From Acidovorax delafieldii (GTDB lineage Bacteria > Pseudomonadota > Gammaproteobacteria > Burkholderiales > Burkholderiaceae_C), in contig DFQQ01000018.1 in the NCBI GenBank assembly GCA_002377855.1, positions 91,152-155,151 on the forward strand: DNA of 64,000 bases. Reading direction: 5' to 3'. The translations under genes were made by a program, and so were the position numbers. The notes beneath the pieces were generated by a model. That model did no database searches. It was not told the DNA's origin and worked only from the letters and a program-made list of their open reading frames with translations. Positions 1 through 9,169 of this stretch are shown here, one piece after another. Numbering within the stretch: position 1 is the first letter of the stretch; the number at the start of each line of letters is the position of its first letter.

Positions 1-2
1 TC

Positions 3-512
3 TGGACCCCGCCAGCCTTGGCCGGCTGGAGTGCCCCGCCGTGGCAATGGCGCCTGGGCGGGGCGGTACTGGGCTGCCTGCCAGTGGCGTACGCCGTGCT
101 ATGCACATTGCGCGCGGGGCGAGCCCTCACCCTGCGCGGCCATGCCTTTCCGCTGCCGAGCTGGCGGGTTGCGTTGTGGCAAATCGCTGCTTCGGCGGGC
201 AACTGGATGCTCATGGGGGCTGCGCTGTGGACCACACTGCAGGCACAGGTGAGCTACCCCGCGGCACTGGCAACGGTGCTCGTGGGGGCGGTGGCTGGCC
301 TGGTGCTGAGGGTGCCGGCTGGGCTGGGGGTGCTCGAAGCCGTGGGCGTGGCCCTGCTGACCAGCCATGCGCTGGGGCAGGACAAGGTGCTGGCCGCGCT
401 GCTGGCCTACCGCGCCCTGTACTACTTCGTCCCGCTGGTTCTGGCTTCACTTGCGTTTGGCGTGGCGGAGTTGCGCTGGCGCAGAAGCGAAGCGGCAGAC
501 GCAGAAAATTGA
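3..512 (+). CDS. Flippase-like membrane protein (LPG synthase TM/UPF0104 family), C-terminal part
   Basis: The reading frame is open at the left edge of the window, so only the last 170 or so codons are present. The visible part is strongly hydrophobic with about four membrane segments. It contains the LRVPAGLGVLEAVGVALL stretch, like the PGGLGVLE signature of the lysylphosphatidylglycerol synthase transmembrane family (UPF0104). Such proteins sit in the inner membrane and are thought to move lipids or polyprenyl-linked substrates. The tail is short and charged. The stop lies just before a copy of the dispersed Comamonadaceae-type element. The family call is fairly safe; the substrate cannot be read from this fragment. 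Confidence 0.7.
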   Translation, partial: WTPPALAGWSAPPWQWRLGGAVLGCLPVAYAVLCTLRAGRALTLRGHAFPLPSWRVALWQIAASAGNWMLMGAALWTTLQAQVSYPAALATVLVGAVAGLVLRVPAGLGVLEAVGVALLTSHALGQDKVLAALLAYRALYYFVPLVLASLAFGVAELRWRRSEAADAEN

Positions 513-522
513 GCGAAATCGT

Positions 523-568
523 GCCGTGGCGCTTACGCAGCAAGCGCTGAGCGCTATCAATTCTCTAC
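523..568. repeat. Dispersed element copy 1
   Basis: This short copy carries the core of the element found throughout the window: GCGCTTACGCAGCAAGCGCT forms a small hairpin and is followed by GCGCTATCAATTCT. It sits just after the stop of the upstream membrane protein gene. It could act as a transcription end structure, but there is no clear T-run. Confidence 0.5.
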
Positions 569-683
569 ATATCCTGATCCCCAGGGACCCCATCGCAGTC
601 CAAAAAGCGCTGCGTGAACCGCGCCGGTAAAATCGCGGCCCCACGACTTTGCCTCCCGCCCGATCGACACGGGCCCGCAAACC

Positions 684-2405
684 ATGATCCGAATCTCCGA
701 AATCCGGCTGCCCTTCACGGTGGCCGAAGCCCCAGACGCGCCCCTGCGCGCCGCCGTCACGCAACTGCTGGGCATCGCGCCCGCAGACATCGCCCACCTC
801 CACGTCTTCAAGCGCAGCTTTGACGCCCGCAAGGCTGACCTGCTGGCCGTGTATATCGTCGATGTGACGCTGGCGCAGCCCGGGCGCGAAGCCGCGCTGC
901 TGGCAAAGTTTGCGGGCAACCCGCACATCCAGCCCACGCCCGACATGGCCTGGCACCCGGTGGGCCAGGCGCCGGCCGACCTGCCCCTGCGCCCGGTGGT
1001 GGTGGGCTTCGGCCCCTGCGGCATCTTTGCCGCGCTGGTGCTGGCGCAGATGGGCTTCAAGCCCATCGTGCTGGAGCGCGGCAAGACGGTACGCGAGCGC
1101 ACCAAAGACACCTGGGGGCTTTGGCGCAAGCGCGAGTTGCATGCCGAAAGCAACGTGCAGTTTGGCGAGGGCGGTGCCGGCACCTTCAGCGACGGCAAGC
1201 TGTACAGCCAGATCAAGGACCCGCGCCACCTGGGCCGCAAGGTGATGAACGAGTTCGTCAAAGCGGGTGCGCCTGAAGAAATTTTGTACGTCGCGCACCC
1301 GCACATCGGCACCTTCAAGCTGGTGAAGGTGGTGGAGCACCTGCGCGAGCAGATCATCGCGCTGGGCGGCGAGATCCGCTTTGAGCAGCGCGTGACGGAC
1401 GTGGTCGTGGAGAACGACGCCCAAGGCCAGCGCCATCTGCGCGGCCTGAAGGTGCTGAACCAGGCCACGGGCGAAACCACCGAGCTGCGCGCAAACCATG
1501 TCGTGATGGCGCTGGGCCACAGCTCGCGCGACACCTTTGCCATGCTGTACCAGCGCGGCGTGGCGATGGAGGCCAAACCGTTTTCCATCGGCTTTCGCAT
1601 CGAGCACCCGCAAAGCGTCATCGACCGCGCCCGCTGGGGCCGCCACGCCGGCCACCCGCTGCTGGGCGCGGCCGACTACAAGCTGGTGCACCACGCTGCC
1701 AATGGTCGCGCGGTGTACAGCTTTTGCATGTGCCCCGGCGGCACGGTGGTGGCCGCCACCAGCGAACCCAACCGTGTGGTGACGAATGGAATGAGCCAGT
1801 ATTCGCGCAACGAGCGCAACGCCAATGCGGGCATGGTGGTGGGGATCGATCCGCGCGACTACCCCACCGACCCCGCTGCATTCGAGGAACACCTGGGCCA
1901 GACCTATGGCGCAGAAACCCTGGCTGCCGGGCAGTTCCACCCGCTGGCGGGCAGCGTGCTGCAGCGCCAGCTCGAATCCAACGCCTTTGTGCTGGGCGGA
2001 CGCGACTACAGCGCGCCGGGCCAGCTGGTGGGCGAGTTCATTGCGGGCAAGCCATCCACGCAACTGGGCAGCGTCGAGCCTTCGTACAAGCCCGGCGTGG
2101 CCTTGGGCGATCTGCACGCCGCCCTGCCCGGCTACGCCATCGAGGCGCTGCGCGAGGCGCTGCCCGCGTTTGGCCGCAAGATCAAGGGCTTTGACATGCA
2201 CGACGCGGTGCTGACAGGCGTGGAGACACGCACTTCGTCCCCGCTCAAGATCCCCCGGGGGGATGACTTGCAAAGCCTGAACACCCCCGGCCTGTACCCG
2301 GCAGGCGAAGGCGCCAGCTACGCGGGCGGCATCCTGTCGGCCGGGGTGGACGGCATCAAGGTGGGCGAGGCGGTGGCACGTGCGCTGCTGGCTGCGGCGG
2401 CCTGA
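684..2405 (+). CDS. NAD(P)/FAD-dependent oxidoreductase (COG2509-type FAD dehydrogenase)
   Basis: This 573-residue protein has a small N-terminal domain (about 1-100). A dinucleotide-binding Rossmann motif VVVGFGPCGIFAALVLA follows near residue 105. Near residue 160 lies the FGEGGAGTFSDGKL block typical of the uncharacterised FAD-dependent dehydrogenase family COG2509. The C-terminal GEGASYAGGILSAGVDGIK stretch is the second FAD contact. Length and domain order match the family, which is widespread in bacteria and has no settled substrate. A cytosolic flavoprotein oxidoreductase is the safe description. The next gene starts 11 bases downstream, so the two are probably co-transcribed. Confidence 0.85.
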   Translation: MIRISEIRLPFTVAEAPDAPLRAAVTQLLGIAPADIAHLHVFKRSFDARKADLLAVYIVDVTLAQPGREAALLAKFAGNPHIQPTPDMAWHPVGQAPADLPLRPVVVGFGPCGIFAALVLAQMGFKPIVLERGKTVRERTKDTWGLWRKRELHAESNVQFGEGGAGTFSDGKLYSQIKDPRHLGRKVMNEFVKAGAPEEILYVAHPHIGTFKLVKVVEHLREQIIALGGEIRFEQRVTDVVVENDAQGQRHLRGLKVLNQATGETTELRANHVVMALGHSSRDTFAMLYQRGVAMEAKPFSIGFRIEHPQSVIDRARWGRHAGHPLLGAADYKLVHHAANGRAVYSFCMCPGGTVVAATSEPNRVVTNGMSQYSRNERNANAGMVVGIDPRDYPTDPAAFEEHLGQTYGAETLAAGQFHPLAGSVLQRQLESNAFVLGGRDYSAPGQLVGEFIAGKPSTQLGSVEPSYKPGVALGDLHAALPGYAIEALREALPAFGRKIKGFDMHDAVLTGVETRTSSPLKIPRGDDLQSLNTPGLYPAGEGASYAGGILSAGVDGIKVGEAVARALLAAAA

Positions 2406-2416
2406 CAGGTGAATTC

Positions 2417-2980
2417 ATGGCTGAAGCGTTGACGCCCTCCTCCCGCTCTTCCCGAGCCTCCCGCGTGCAGTTCGCCACCGCCGCGCTGGCCATGGCTGCC
2501 GTGGTGCTGGTCTCCAACATCCTGGTGCAGTTCCCGCTCAACGACTGGCTGACCTGGGGCGCGATCACGTACCCGGTCGCGTTCCTCGTGAGCGAGCTGG
2601 TCAACCGCGCCCACGGCCCGCATCAGGCGCGCCGTGTGGCGTGGGTGGGGTTTGCTGTGGCTGTGGCCGCATCGCTGGTGCTCGCCCCGGCGCGCATAGC
2701 GATGGCGTCCGGCACGGCGTTTTTACTGTCGCAATGGCTGGACATTGCCGTGTTCGACCGGCTGCGCCAGGGCGCATGGTGGCGTGCGCCGCTGGTGGCG
2801 ACGGTTTTGGCCGCACTGCTGGACACGGCCGTGTTCTGGAGCATCGCCTTTGCAGGCAGCCATGACCCCTGGATCACATGGGCGCTGGGCGACCTGGGCG
2901 TGAAGCTGCTGCTCGGGGTGGCGCTGCTGCTGCCGTTTCGCCTGATGCTGGGCCGCAAAGCAGCGTATCGCGTGGCCTGA
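2417..2980 (+). CDS. YhhQ/VUT-family transporter (queuosine precursor transporter type)
   Basis: This 187-residue integral membrane protein has about five or six hydrophobic segments. The central block TWGAITYPVAFLVSELVNR matches the YhhQ (VUT) family, whose characterised members import queuosine precursors such as preQ0 and preQ1. An AGGTGA ribosome site precedes the ATG, and the gene starts 11 bases after the flavoprotein stop. The first 20 residues are Ser/Arg rich and cytoplasmic. There are no queuosine synthesis genes nearby, so the substrate is taken from the family only. Confidence 0.75.
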   Translation: MAEALTPSSRSSRASRVQFATAALAMAAVVLVSNILVQFPLNDWLTWGAITYPVAFLVSELVNRAHGPHQARRVAWVGFAVAVAASLVLAPARIAMASGTAFLLSQWLDIAVFDRLRQGAWWRAPLVATVLAALLDTAVFWSIAFAGSHDPWITWALGDLGVKLLLGVALLLPFRLMLGRKAAYRVA

Positions 2981-3220
2981 TACGGCCCCGGATGCAATAC
3001 ATCAGCCGGTCACGCTAAGCCTGGCGCAGCGCAGCGCGGTGCTTTAGCAGACTGTCGCCAACCGACCGTGACGGCGCATACACCGGGGCGGCAGGCCCGG
3101 GCGGGGCGCGGCGGCGGGGTAATTGCGCTGATGAGGTGGGGACCAAGGTCGGCTGCCTTGGCGTGGCGCTCCCACACCAGTCCCAGAGGCGAAAAGCCGC
3201 CGCTGCCGCGCGCGACTGGT

Positions 3221-4792
3221 TTACCGCAGCAGCGCGTTGCTGGCGGGCAGCCGGAACGCTTCCACCAGCTCGGCCAGTTGCTGCGCCTGCACGCGCAGTC
3301 CGTGGGCGGCGGCAGAAGACTCTTCCACCAGCGCCGCATTCTGCTGCGTCATCTGGTCCAGTTGCGACACCGCTTCACCCACCTGGCTCAGGCCGGTGGT
3401 CTGTTCGCGGGTGGCGGTGCTGATCTCGCCAATGATGGTGGCCACCTGCTGCACCGAGTTCACGATCTCGCCCATGGTGCCGCCTGCGGCATGCACCAGC
3501 TGGGTGCCCTCGTCCACTTGCCGCACGCTCTCGCTGATCAGGCCGCCGATCTCCTTGGCTGCGGTGGCAGAGCGCTGGGCCAGGCTGCGCACCTCGCTGG
3601 CCACCACGGCAAATCCCCGGCCCTGCTCACCGGCGCGGGCCGCTTCCACCGCGGCGTTGAGCGCCAGGATGTTCGTCTGGAAAGCGATGCCGTCAATCAC
3701 GCTGGTAATGTCTGCGATGCGGCGCGACGATTGCGAAATGCCGTCCATGGTGCCTACCACGCGGTCCACCGCGTCACGCCCCCGCCGCGCCACGTCACTG
3801 GCGCCACTGGCCAGTTGGCTGGCCTGCGCGGCCGCATCGGCGCTGTGGCGCACGGTGGCCAGCAGCTCTTCCATGCTGGCCGCGATTTCTTCGAGGTTGG
3901 ACGCCGTCTGCTCAGTGCGTGCAGACAAATCGCTGTTGCCCGCCGCAATTTCACTGCTGGCACCCGCCACGGACGTACTGGCCTGGCGCATGCCCACCAC
4001 CAGCGCGCCCAACCGGGCCTGCATGCCCCCCAGGCGCGCCAAAAGGGCCTGCAATTCGTCACGGCTGCCCGCGGCCGCAGTGGGCACGGCAGACGTCAGG
4101 TCGCCCACGGCGATGCGGTCGGTCACCTCGGCGGCACGCGCCAACGGGTGCAGGATCGAGCGCGAGAGAACCCAGGCGCACAGCAGGCTGAGCGCAAGCC
4201 CCACCACCGACCCAGCCGCGAGCAGATAGATCCCCTGGCTGGCACTGCGGGCGGCCGCCTCGCGGTCATCCGCCACGCGTTGCTGCTGAAACGCGGCAAA
4301 TTTGTCGACCGCCGCCGCGTACGCATCAGCCGCTGGGCGCAACTGCGAAGCAATGGCATCGGCCGGGAGAACTTCGCCCGCCTTACGGCGTTTGACGAGG
4401 TCATCGCGCACCGTGCGAAAGCCGTTGCCGGCCTTGTCAATAGCATCGAACAGCGCCTGCGATGCAGCGTCGTCGGCCAGCACATCCAGTCGCTTGCGCA
4501 CCTCTGCAGAACGGGCCGACGTCAACTTGCGGTCGGCATCAATGCGGGCGGCATAGGCAGGGTTGTCAATCTCCAGCAGGGTTTCTGCCCGCGCGGAACT
4601 GAGCACCACGATGGCATGCAGTTCGCGCGCCAAAACCGCGCGCTCGGACGCGGGACCACCCAACTCGTCGGCTATGTGTTGCAGCCCCGAAAGCCGCCAA
4701 ATGCCCACGGCAGCCGACAGCGACATAACCAGACACACGACACCAAAAGCCAGGGCCAGGCGGAACGCAACGCGCAGGTTGGAGATGGACAT
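3221..4792 (-). CDS. Methyl-accepting chemotaxis protein
   Basis: I chose the start MSISNLRVAF because it puts the first membrane helix at residues 10-32 and gives a standard 523-residue receptor; an upstream in-frame ATG at 4867 would add 25 unlikely residues. A periplasmic four-helix-bundle-like sensor region follows (about 35-187). Next come a second membrane helix (188-208), a HAMP linker and a long cytoplasmic coiled coil. The signalling tip GRGFAVVASEVRSLAQRSA is nearly invariant in this family and contacts CheA and CheW. No chemotaxis genes adjoin it. The ligand is unknown. Confidence 0.93.
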   Translation of the reverse strand: MSISNLRVAFRLALAFGVVCLVMSLSAAVGIWRLSGLQHIADELGGPASERAVLARELHAIVVLSSARAETLLEIDNPAYAARIDADRKLTSARSAEVRKRLDVLADDAASQALFDAIDKAGNGFRTVRDDLVKRRKAGEVLPADAIASQLRPAADAYAAAVDKFAAFQQQRVADDREAAARSASQGIYLLAAGSVVGLALSLLCAWVLSRSILHPLARAAEVTDRIAVGDLTSAVPTAAAGSRDELQALLARLGGMQARLGALVVGMRQASTSVAGASSEIAAGNSDLSARTEQTASNLEEIAASMEELLATVRHSADAAAQASQLASGASDVARRGRDAVDRVVGTMDGISQSSRRIADITSVIDGIAFQTNILALNAAVEAARAGEQGRGFAVVASEVRSLAQRSATAAKEIGGLISESVRQVDEGTQLVHAAGGTMGEIVNSVQQVATIIGEISTATREQTTGLSQVGEAVSQLDQMTQQNAALVEESSAAAHGLRVQAQQLAELVEAFRLPASNALLR

Positions 4793-4953
4793 GAAAACCT
4801 CGCAGTGGATAACAGAAATGGCTCGGGCAAACGCTGGCGCTTGCTGCCGGGCAGCCCAGGGCGGCATTCAGTGTATCTACACAAAGTTACACGCGCCACC
4901 ACCGCAGACTTACCGCATTCGCGATTTCAGCAACAGTGGGAAAACAGCGACAA

Positions 4954-4988
4954 AAAAAAACCGCAGTGCCTGGGCACTGCGGTTTTTG
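4954..4988 (-). terminator. Intrinsic terminator, probably bidirectional
   Basis: CCGCAGTGCC and GGCACTGCGG form a perfect 10-bp stem with a two-base loop, flanked by an A-run on the left and a T-run on the right. It lies just downstream of htpX. The flanking A and T tracts would allow termination in both directions, although the neighbouring chemoreceptor gene is read away from it. Confidence 0.85.
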
Positions 4989-5019
4989 GCAGGGGCGCCT
5001 GCGCGGCGCCGGCTGCAGA

Positions 5020-5895
5020 TCAAGCCTTGGCGTTTTGCAGCGCGGCAATGCGCTCTTCAATGGGCGGGTGGGTGCTGAACAGCTTGCCGATACCGCCGGC
5101 GATCCCCATAGCCGCCACGCTCTTAGGCAACTCTGCGGGATGCATGCCGCCCAGGCGTGCCAGGGCGTTGATCATGGGCTGGCGGCGGCCCATCAGCTGA
5201 GCGGCGCCAGCGTCTGCGCGGAATTCGCGCTGGCGGCTGAACCAGGCCACGATCATGGCAGCCAGGAAGCCCAACACGATGTCGAGCACGATGGTGGTGA
5301 CGTAGTAGCCAATGCCGGGGCCTGAGCTTTCCTCGTCGTTCTTGCGCAGGAAGCTGTCGACCGCATAGCCGATGACGCGGGACAGGAACACCACAAAGGT
5401 GTTCATCACGCCCTGGATCAGCGTCATGGTCACCATGTCGCCGTTGGCGATGTGAGCCACTTCGTGCCCAATGACGGCCTCGACCTCTTCACGCGTCATG
5501 CCCTGCAGCAGCCCGGTCGACACCGCCACCAGCGCACTGTTCTTGAAGGCACCCGTGGCAAACGCGTTGGGATCGCCTTCAAAAATGCCGACTTCGGGCA
5601 TGCCAATCTTGGCTTCATTGGCAAACTTGCGGACGGTCTCGACGATCCAGCGCTCGTCTGGCGAGCCGCTGCCGTCAATGACGCGCACGCCAGACGACCA
5701 CTTGGCCACGGGCTTGCTGATCAGCAACGAGATGATGGCGCCGCCAAAGCCCATGATGAGCGCGAACCCGAGCAGGGCGCCGAGGTTCAGGCCGTTGTCG
5801 GTGAGATAGCGGTTCACCCCCAGCAGGCTGGCCACCACCCCCAGCACCAGCACGACGGCCAGGTTGGTCAGTACAAATAACAAGATGCGTTTCAT
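5020..5895 (-). CDS. htpX: Protease HtpX, membrane zinc metalloprotease
   Basis: This 291-residue protein starts with two hydrophobic segments. The zinc-binding HEVAH motif is at residues 144-148. Two more membrane segments follow, then a downstream FRADAGAAQL region where HtpX proteins place the third zinc ligand. Length and architecture are standard for HtpX, an inner-membrane quality-control protease that degrades misfolded membrane proteins together with FtsH. An AGAG-rich ribosome site precedes the ATG. It is followed by a strong terminator, so it is probably a single-gene unit. Confidence 0.95.
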   Translation of the reverse strand: MKRILLFVLTNLAVVLVLGVVASLLGVNRYLTDNGLNLGALLGFALIMGFGGAIISLLISKPVAKWSSGVRVIDGSGSPDERWIVETVRKFANEAKIGMPEVGIFEGDPNAFATGAFKNSALVAVSTGLLQGMTREEVEAVIGHEVAHIANGDMVTMTLIQGVMNTFVVFLSRVIGYAVDSFLRKNDEESSGPGIGYYVTTIVLDIVLGFLAAMIVAWFSRQREFRADAGAAQLMGRRQPMINALARLGGMHPAELPKSVAAMGIAGGIGKLFSTHPPIEERIAALQNAKA

Positions 5896-6159
5896 GTTCT
5901 CTCCGTGGGGTCAACAACAAGTGTTCGCTGCTCCATGTGGGGCCGGGAGCCCTGCAGTTCAAGCACCTGCCGGGCAGCCCGTCTGCACTGGCAACGCTTC
6001 CATGGCCGCGATTTCATCGCGCTATGGTAGGTCCAATTTCTCTGCAGGGCTTATCACCCAGGCCATGGCGGGAATTGTGGGCGCCGGTACCGTACCGGGC
6101 GCCGCCCCCGCGCGCTGCAGCGGCCCTGGGGTAATCCGTGCTCATGCGCCCTGGCGCAC

Positions 6160-6900
6160 TCACCGCGGTGGGCGAAACACCTGGGCATCGGCATAGAACC
6201 CTGGCGCTTCGTTGTCGGGCCACCAGCCGGGCACACCCAGCACGGGCAAGGGGCTGAACGGCTTGGTGGCCCATGGCTCGGGTTGCATGTTCCGCGCCAG
6301 CCAGGCATCCAGATCCGCTATTGATTTAATAGCTGCCGGCGCTTGATAGACGTGCGCTACGATGGGTTTTCTGGGTGAAACCAGTTTTTCCATCAGCGCG
6401 TGGCCAAACAGCACGAGGCGGGCGTGCTGCCATTGGGGGCGCAGTTCGCCAAACAGCCTACCCCAGTCGCGCGCCTGAAGCGCCTGCCAAAGCGCCGGCG
6501 GGGCGCTGAGCAAGGCGCCGTTTTCGTCAAACACCGTGAGCGCATCTCGCAGCGGCCCGCGCTCCGCACCCACGCCATCTTGCGCAATGGCGCGGGCCTG
6601 CAGTTCGTTGATGCGGCGCTTGGCCAGCGGAAACTGCAGCCACACCAGCCCGTTGAAAAAGTCGTGCAGGTTGTCGCGCGTGGGCACCCGGCGCGTGTCC
6701 CATATGTATTGCTCGTAGGCCATGCCGCCGGGCAATTCGCCCTGGGGCGCAAACTGCACGGGCGTTGCGCATGCGGCCGACAGCACGGCGTGCACCGGCG
6801 CGCCGGCCCCCAGCAGCCGGCCCGCCAGGGGCTCCCCTATCGCCTGCCAGGGCTGCAGCCAGGGCGCCGCCCAGTCGATGCGCTCTACACCAGCCGCCAC
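6160..6900 (-). CDS. DUF3025 family protein
   Basis: The protein contains the DUF3025 core: an IDWAAPWLQPW opening, the GGMAYEQYIWDTRRVPTRDN block and the FFNGLVWLQFPLAKRRINEL block. Its function is not established. I prefer the GTG at 6900, which overlaps the end of pyrC and gives about 246 residues; an ATG at 6972 would add 24 Arg-rich residues. The gene is read directly after pyrC, an order I recognise from Comamonadaceae. Near the C-terminus, about 15 codons (VYQAPAAIKSIAD) are encoded by a copy of the dispersed element, which suggests the element became coding sequence here. Confidence 0.8.
   Translation of the reverse strand: MAAGVERIDWAAPWLQPWQAIGEPLAGRLLGAGAPVHAVLSAACATPVQFAPQGELPGGMAYEQYIWDTRRVPTRDNLHDFFNGLVWLQFPLAKRRINELQARAIAQDGVGAERGPLRDALTVFDENGALLSAPPALWQALQARDWGRLFGELRPQWQHARLVLFGHALMEKLVSPRKPIVAHVYQAPAAIKSIADLDAWLARNMQPEPWATKPFSPLPVLGVPGWWPDNEAPGFYADAQVFRPPR
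6313..6362. repeat. Dispersed element copy 2, inside the DUF3025 gene
   Basis: The stretch contains TTAATAGCTGCCGGCGCTTG followed by a degraded second arm (GTGCGCTA). It matches the left half of the intergenic copies of the dispersed element and is read in frame by the DUF3025 gene. Confidence 0.6.
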
Positions 6901-7937
6901 GGCAGCGCTTCGCCGGCGCGCAGGGGTTTGAGGTTGGCTTCGCCAAAGACGAAGCTGTCGGGGGGTGTCCACGACTCGCGGCGCAGGGTGATGGTGCCGG
7001 TGTTGCGCGGCAGCTGGTAAAAGTCGGGGCCGTGGAAGCTGGCGAAACCTTCGAGCTTGTCGAGCGCGCCGGCGTTGTCGAAGGCCTCGGCATACATCTC
7101 CATGGCGGCGTGCGCGGTATAGCAGCCGGCGCAGCCGCTGGCGTGCTCCTTGAGGTGCGCAGGGTGCGGGGCGCTGTCGGTGCCCAGGAAGAACTTGTTG
7201 CTGCCGCTGGTGGCGGCCTGCACCAGCGCCACGCGATGCGTTTCGCGCTTGAGCACGGGCAGGCAGTAGTAGTGGGGGCGCATGCCGCCCACAAAGATGG
7301 CGTTGCGGTTGTACAGCAGGTGGTGCGCGGTGATGGTGGCGGCCGTGAAGCGGTCGGCGTTGGCCACATAGTCCGCCGCGTCCTTGGTGGTGATGTGCTC
7401 GAAGACGATCTTCAGTTCAGGAAAATCACGGCGCAGCGGAATGAGTTGCTGCTCAATGAACACGGCTTCGCGGTCGAACAGGTCGATGTCGCTGCTGGTC
7501 ACTTCGCCATGCACCAGCAGCGGCATGCCGGCTTTCTGCATGGCTTCCAGTGTCTTGTAGATCTTGCGCAGGTCGGTCACGCCGGCATCGCTGTTGGTGG
7601 TGGCGCCCGCGGGGTAGAGCTTGCAGGCCACCACGCCCGCAGCTTTGGCGCGCGCGATTTCATCGGGCGGCAGATTGTCGGTGAGGTAGAGCGTCATCAG
7701 CGGCTCAAAGCTGATGCCTGCGGGCACAGCGGCAAGGATGCGCTGCTTGTAGTCGAGCGCCTGCTGCGCCGTGGTCACGGGCGGGCGCAGGTTGGGCATG
7801 ATGATCGCGCGGCCAAACTGCGCGGCCGTGTGGGGCACCACGGTCTGCAGCGGCTCGCCGTCGCGCACATGCAGATGCCAGTCGTCGGGGCGGGTGATGG
7901 TGAGGGTGTCGATGGGGGTGTGGAGTGCGGCGGTCAT
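6885..7937 (-). CDS. pyrC: Dihydroorotase, PyrC type
   Basis: Dihydroorotase catalyses ring closure of carbamoyl-aspartate to dihydroorotate in pyrimidine synthesis. The metal-binding HLHVRD is at residues 21-26. Later come the Lys-containing CKLYPAGATTNSD block (the carboxylated lysine), PLLVHGE, FEHITTKDAADYV and GTDSAPH, all standard for the short class II enzyme. The start MTAALHTPID gives 350 residues, matching PyrC of enterobacteria; in-frame ATGs at 7958 and 8048 would add an unlikely leader. The DUF3025 gene overlaps its end. Confidence 0.95.
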   Translation of the reverse strand: MTAALHTPIDTLTITRPDDWHLHVRDGEPLQTVVPHTAAQFGRAIIMPNLRPPVTTAQQALDYKQRILAAVPAGISFEPLMTLYLTDNLPPDEIARAKAAGVVACKLYPAGATTNSDAGVTDLRKIYKTLEAMQKAGMPLLVHGEVTSSDIDLFDREAVFIEQQLIPLRRDFPELKIVFEHITTKDAADYVANADRFTAATITAHHLLYNRNAIFVGGMRPHYYCLPVLKRETHRVALVQAATSGSNKFFLGTDSAPHPAHLKEHASGCAGCYTAHAAMEMYAEAFDNAGALDKLEGFASFHGPDFYQLPRNTGTITLRRESWTPPDSFVFGEANLKPLRAGEALPWRLV

Positions 7938-8044
7938 GGAGACATATTGTCCCACCATGCCCCAGATCTCGCGCCAGAGCCCCCCTTGCCCACGCGGGGC
8001 AAGCAGCGCCTGGCACTGCTTCAAGCGTGGCTTGCCATCATCCG

Positions 8045-8106
8045 CCAATAGCTATATTTTTGATAGCTATCCGCGCTTATCCAACAAGCGCTGGACGGCA
8101 AAATTA
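8045..8106. repeat. Dispersed element copy 3, intergenic
   Basis: Two short overlapping ATAGCTAT boxes are followed by the CGCGCTTAT...AAGCGCTGG hairpin of the dispersed element. It lies between the Bug-protein stop and the pyrC start, and is the only recognisable feature in that 180-base gap. Confidence 0.8.
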
Positions 8107-8114
8107 TCAAAACG

Positions 8115-9101
8115 TCATTCAGCAGTGATGCCTGCGCGCTTGACCACTTCGCCAAATTTCACCAAGCGTTCCGACATCATCTTTTCAAACGCCACTGGCG
8201 TCATCTCTTCGGGCGGAATCACGCCGCGGTCCTTGAGGTTGGTGATCATCGCGGGCGACGTCGCCACCTGGCGCACGGCCTTGTGCAGGGTCTGCACCGC
8301 AGCGTCGGGCGTGCCGGCAGGCGCGGCGATGCCAATCCAAGACGTCAGGTTGAGCTGGGGGTAGCCCACTTCGGCCAGGGTCGGCACATCGGGCAGCTGG
8401 GGCAGGCGCTGGTCGTTGGCCACGGCCAATGCACGCACCTTGCCCGCCTGGATGTGCGGCAGCATGATGACCAGGTTGTCGAGGATGAACTGCACCTCGT
8501 TGCCCAGCACAGCGGTAATCAGTGGTGTGCCGCCCCGGTAGGGGATGTGGGTGGTGAAGGCGCCGGTGGAGGCCTTGAGCATTTCCACGTTCAACTGCCC
8601 CATGCTGCCCACGCCACCGCTGCCGTAGTTGAGCTTGCCGGGGTTCTTCTTGGCGTAGTCCACAAACTCCTTGAAGGTCTTGAACGGCAGGCTGCTGTGC
8701 ACCACCAGCGCATTGGGCAGGCGCCCCAGGATGGCGATGTTTTCAAAATCCTTGACCGGGTCGTAGCCCACCTGGGGCTGGGTCAGGGGGTTGGCCAGGT
8801 GACTGCTTTGCGAGGAGACGACGAGCGTGTAGCCGTCGGCCTTGGCGCGCGCCACATACTGCGCGCCCACCGAGCCGCCGGCACCGGGGCGATTCTCGAC
8901 CACGATGGGCACGCCCAGCACGCGCGACAGCGGCTCCGAATACTGGCGCGCCATGATGTCCACCGAACCGCCGGGTGGGAAGGGCACCACCATGGTGATG
9001 GGGCGCGAAGGGTATTTGTCTTGCGCGATGGCGGGCAACGAGGCCAGGCCAGCCAGGCCCAGGCCGATGGAAAGGAGAAGTCGGCGGGAAGAAATTTTCA
9101 T
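8115..9101 (-). CDS. Bug/TctC-family tricarboxylate-type solute-binding protein
   Basis: This 328-residue periplasmic protein has a clean signal peptide ending in PAIAQ near residue 26. After it come the family hallmarks: YPSRPITMVVPFPPGGSVDI, the VENRPGAGG loop and the GYTLVV strand. Bug proteins bind organic acids or amino acids, and in this lineage most lack a dedicated permease. No TctA or TctB gene is visible here either. It is read just after the M20 peptidase (68-base gap), so the ligand may be the peptidase substrate or product. The start MKISSRRLLL is preferred over upstream in-frame codons because it gives the signal peptide directly. Confidence 0.92.
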   Translation of the reverse strand: MKISSRRLLLSIGLGLAGLASLPAIAQDKYPSRPITMVVPFPPGGSVDIMARQYSEPLSRVLGVPIVVENRPGAGGSVGAQYVARAKADGYTLVVSSQSSHLANPLTQPQVGYDPVKDFENIAILGRLPNALVVHSSLPFKTFKEFVDYAKKNPGKLNYGSGGVGSMGQLNVEMLKASTGAFTTHIPYRGGTPLITAVLGNEVQFILDNLVIMLPHIQAGKVRALAVANDQRLPQLPDVPTLAEVGYPQLNLTSWIGIAAPAGTPDAAVQTLHKAVRQVATSPAMITNLKDRGVIPPEEMTPVAFEKMMSERLVKFGEVVKRAGITAE

Positions 9102-9169
9102 GGGAGTCGAGGTTCTAACGGGATCAATCAAGGGGGCTGCAATGGGCCGGCACCGGCAAGGCGCTGGCT

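Noticed and set aside
447..2273. Long open frame opposite the FAD oxidoreductase gene
   Set aside because: It is a mirror frame of a well-supported gene in GC-rich DNA, with His/Gln/Arg-rich translation and no family features.
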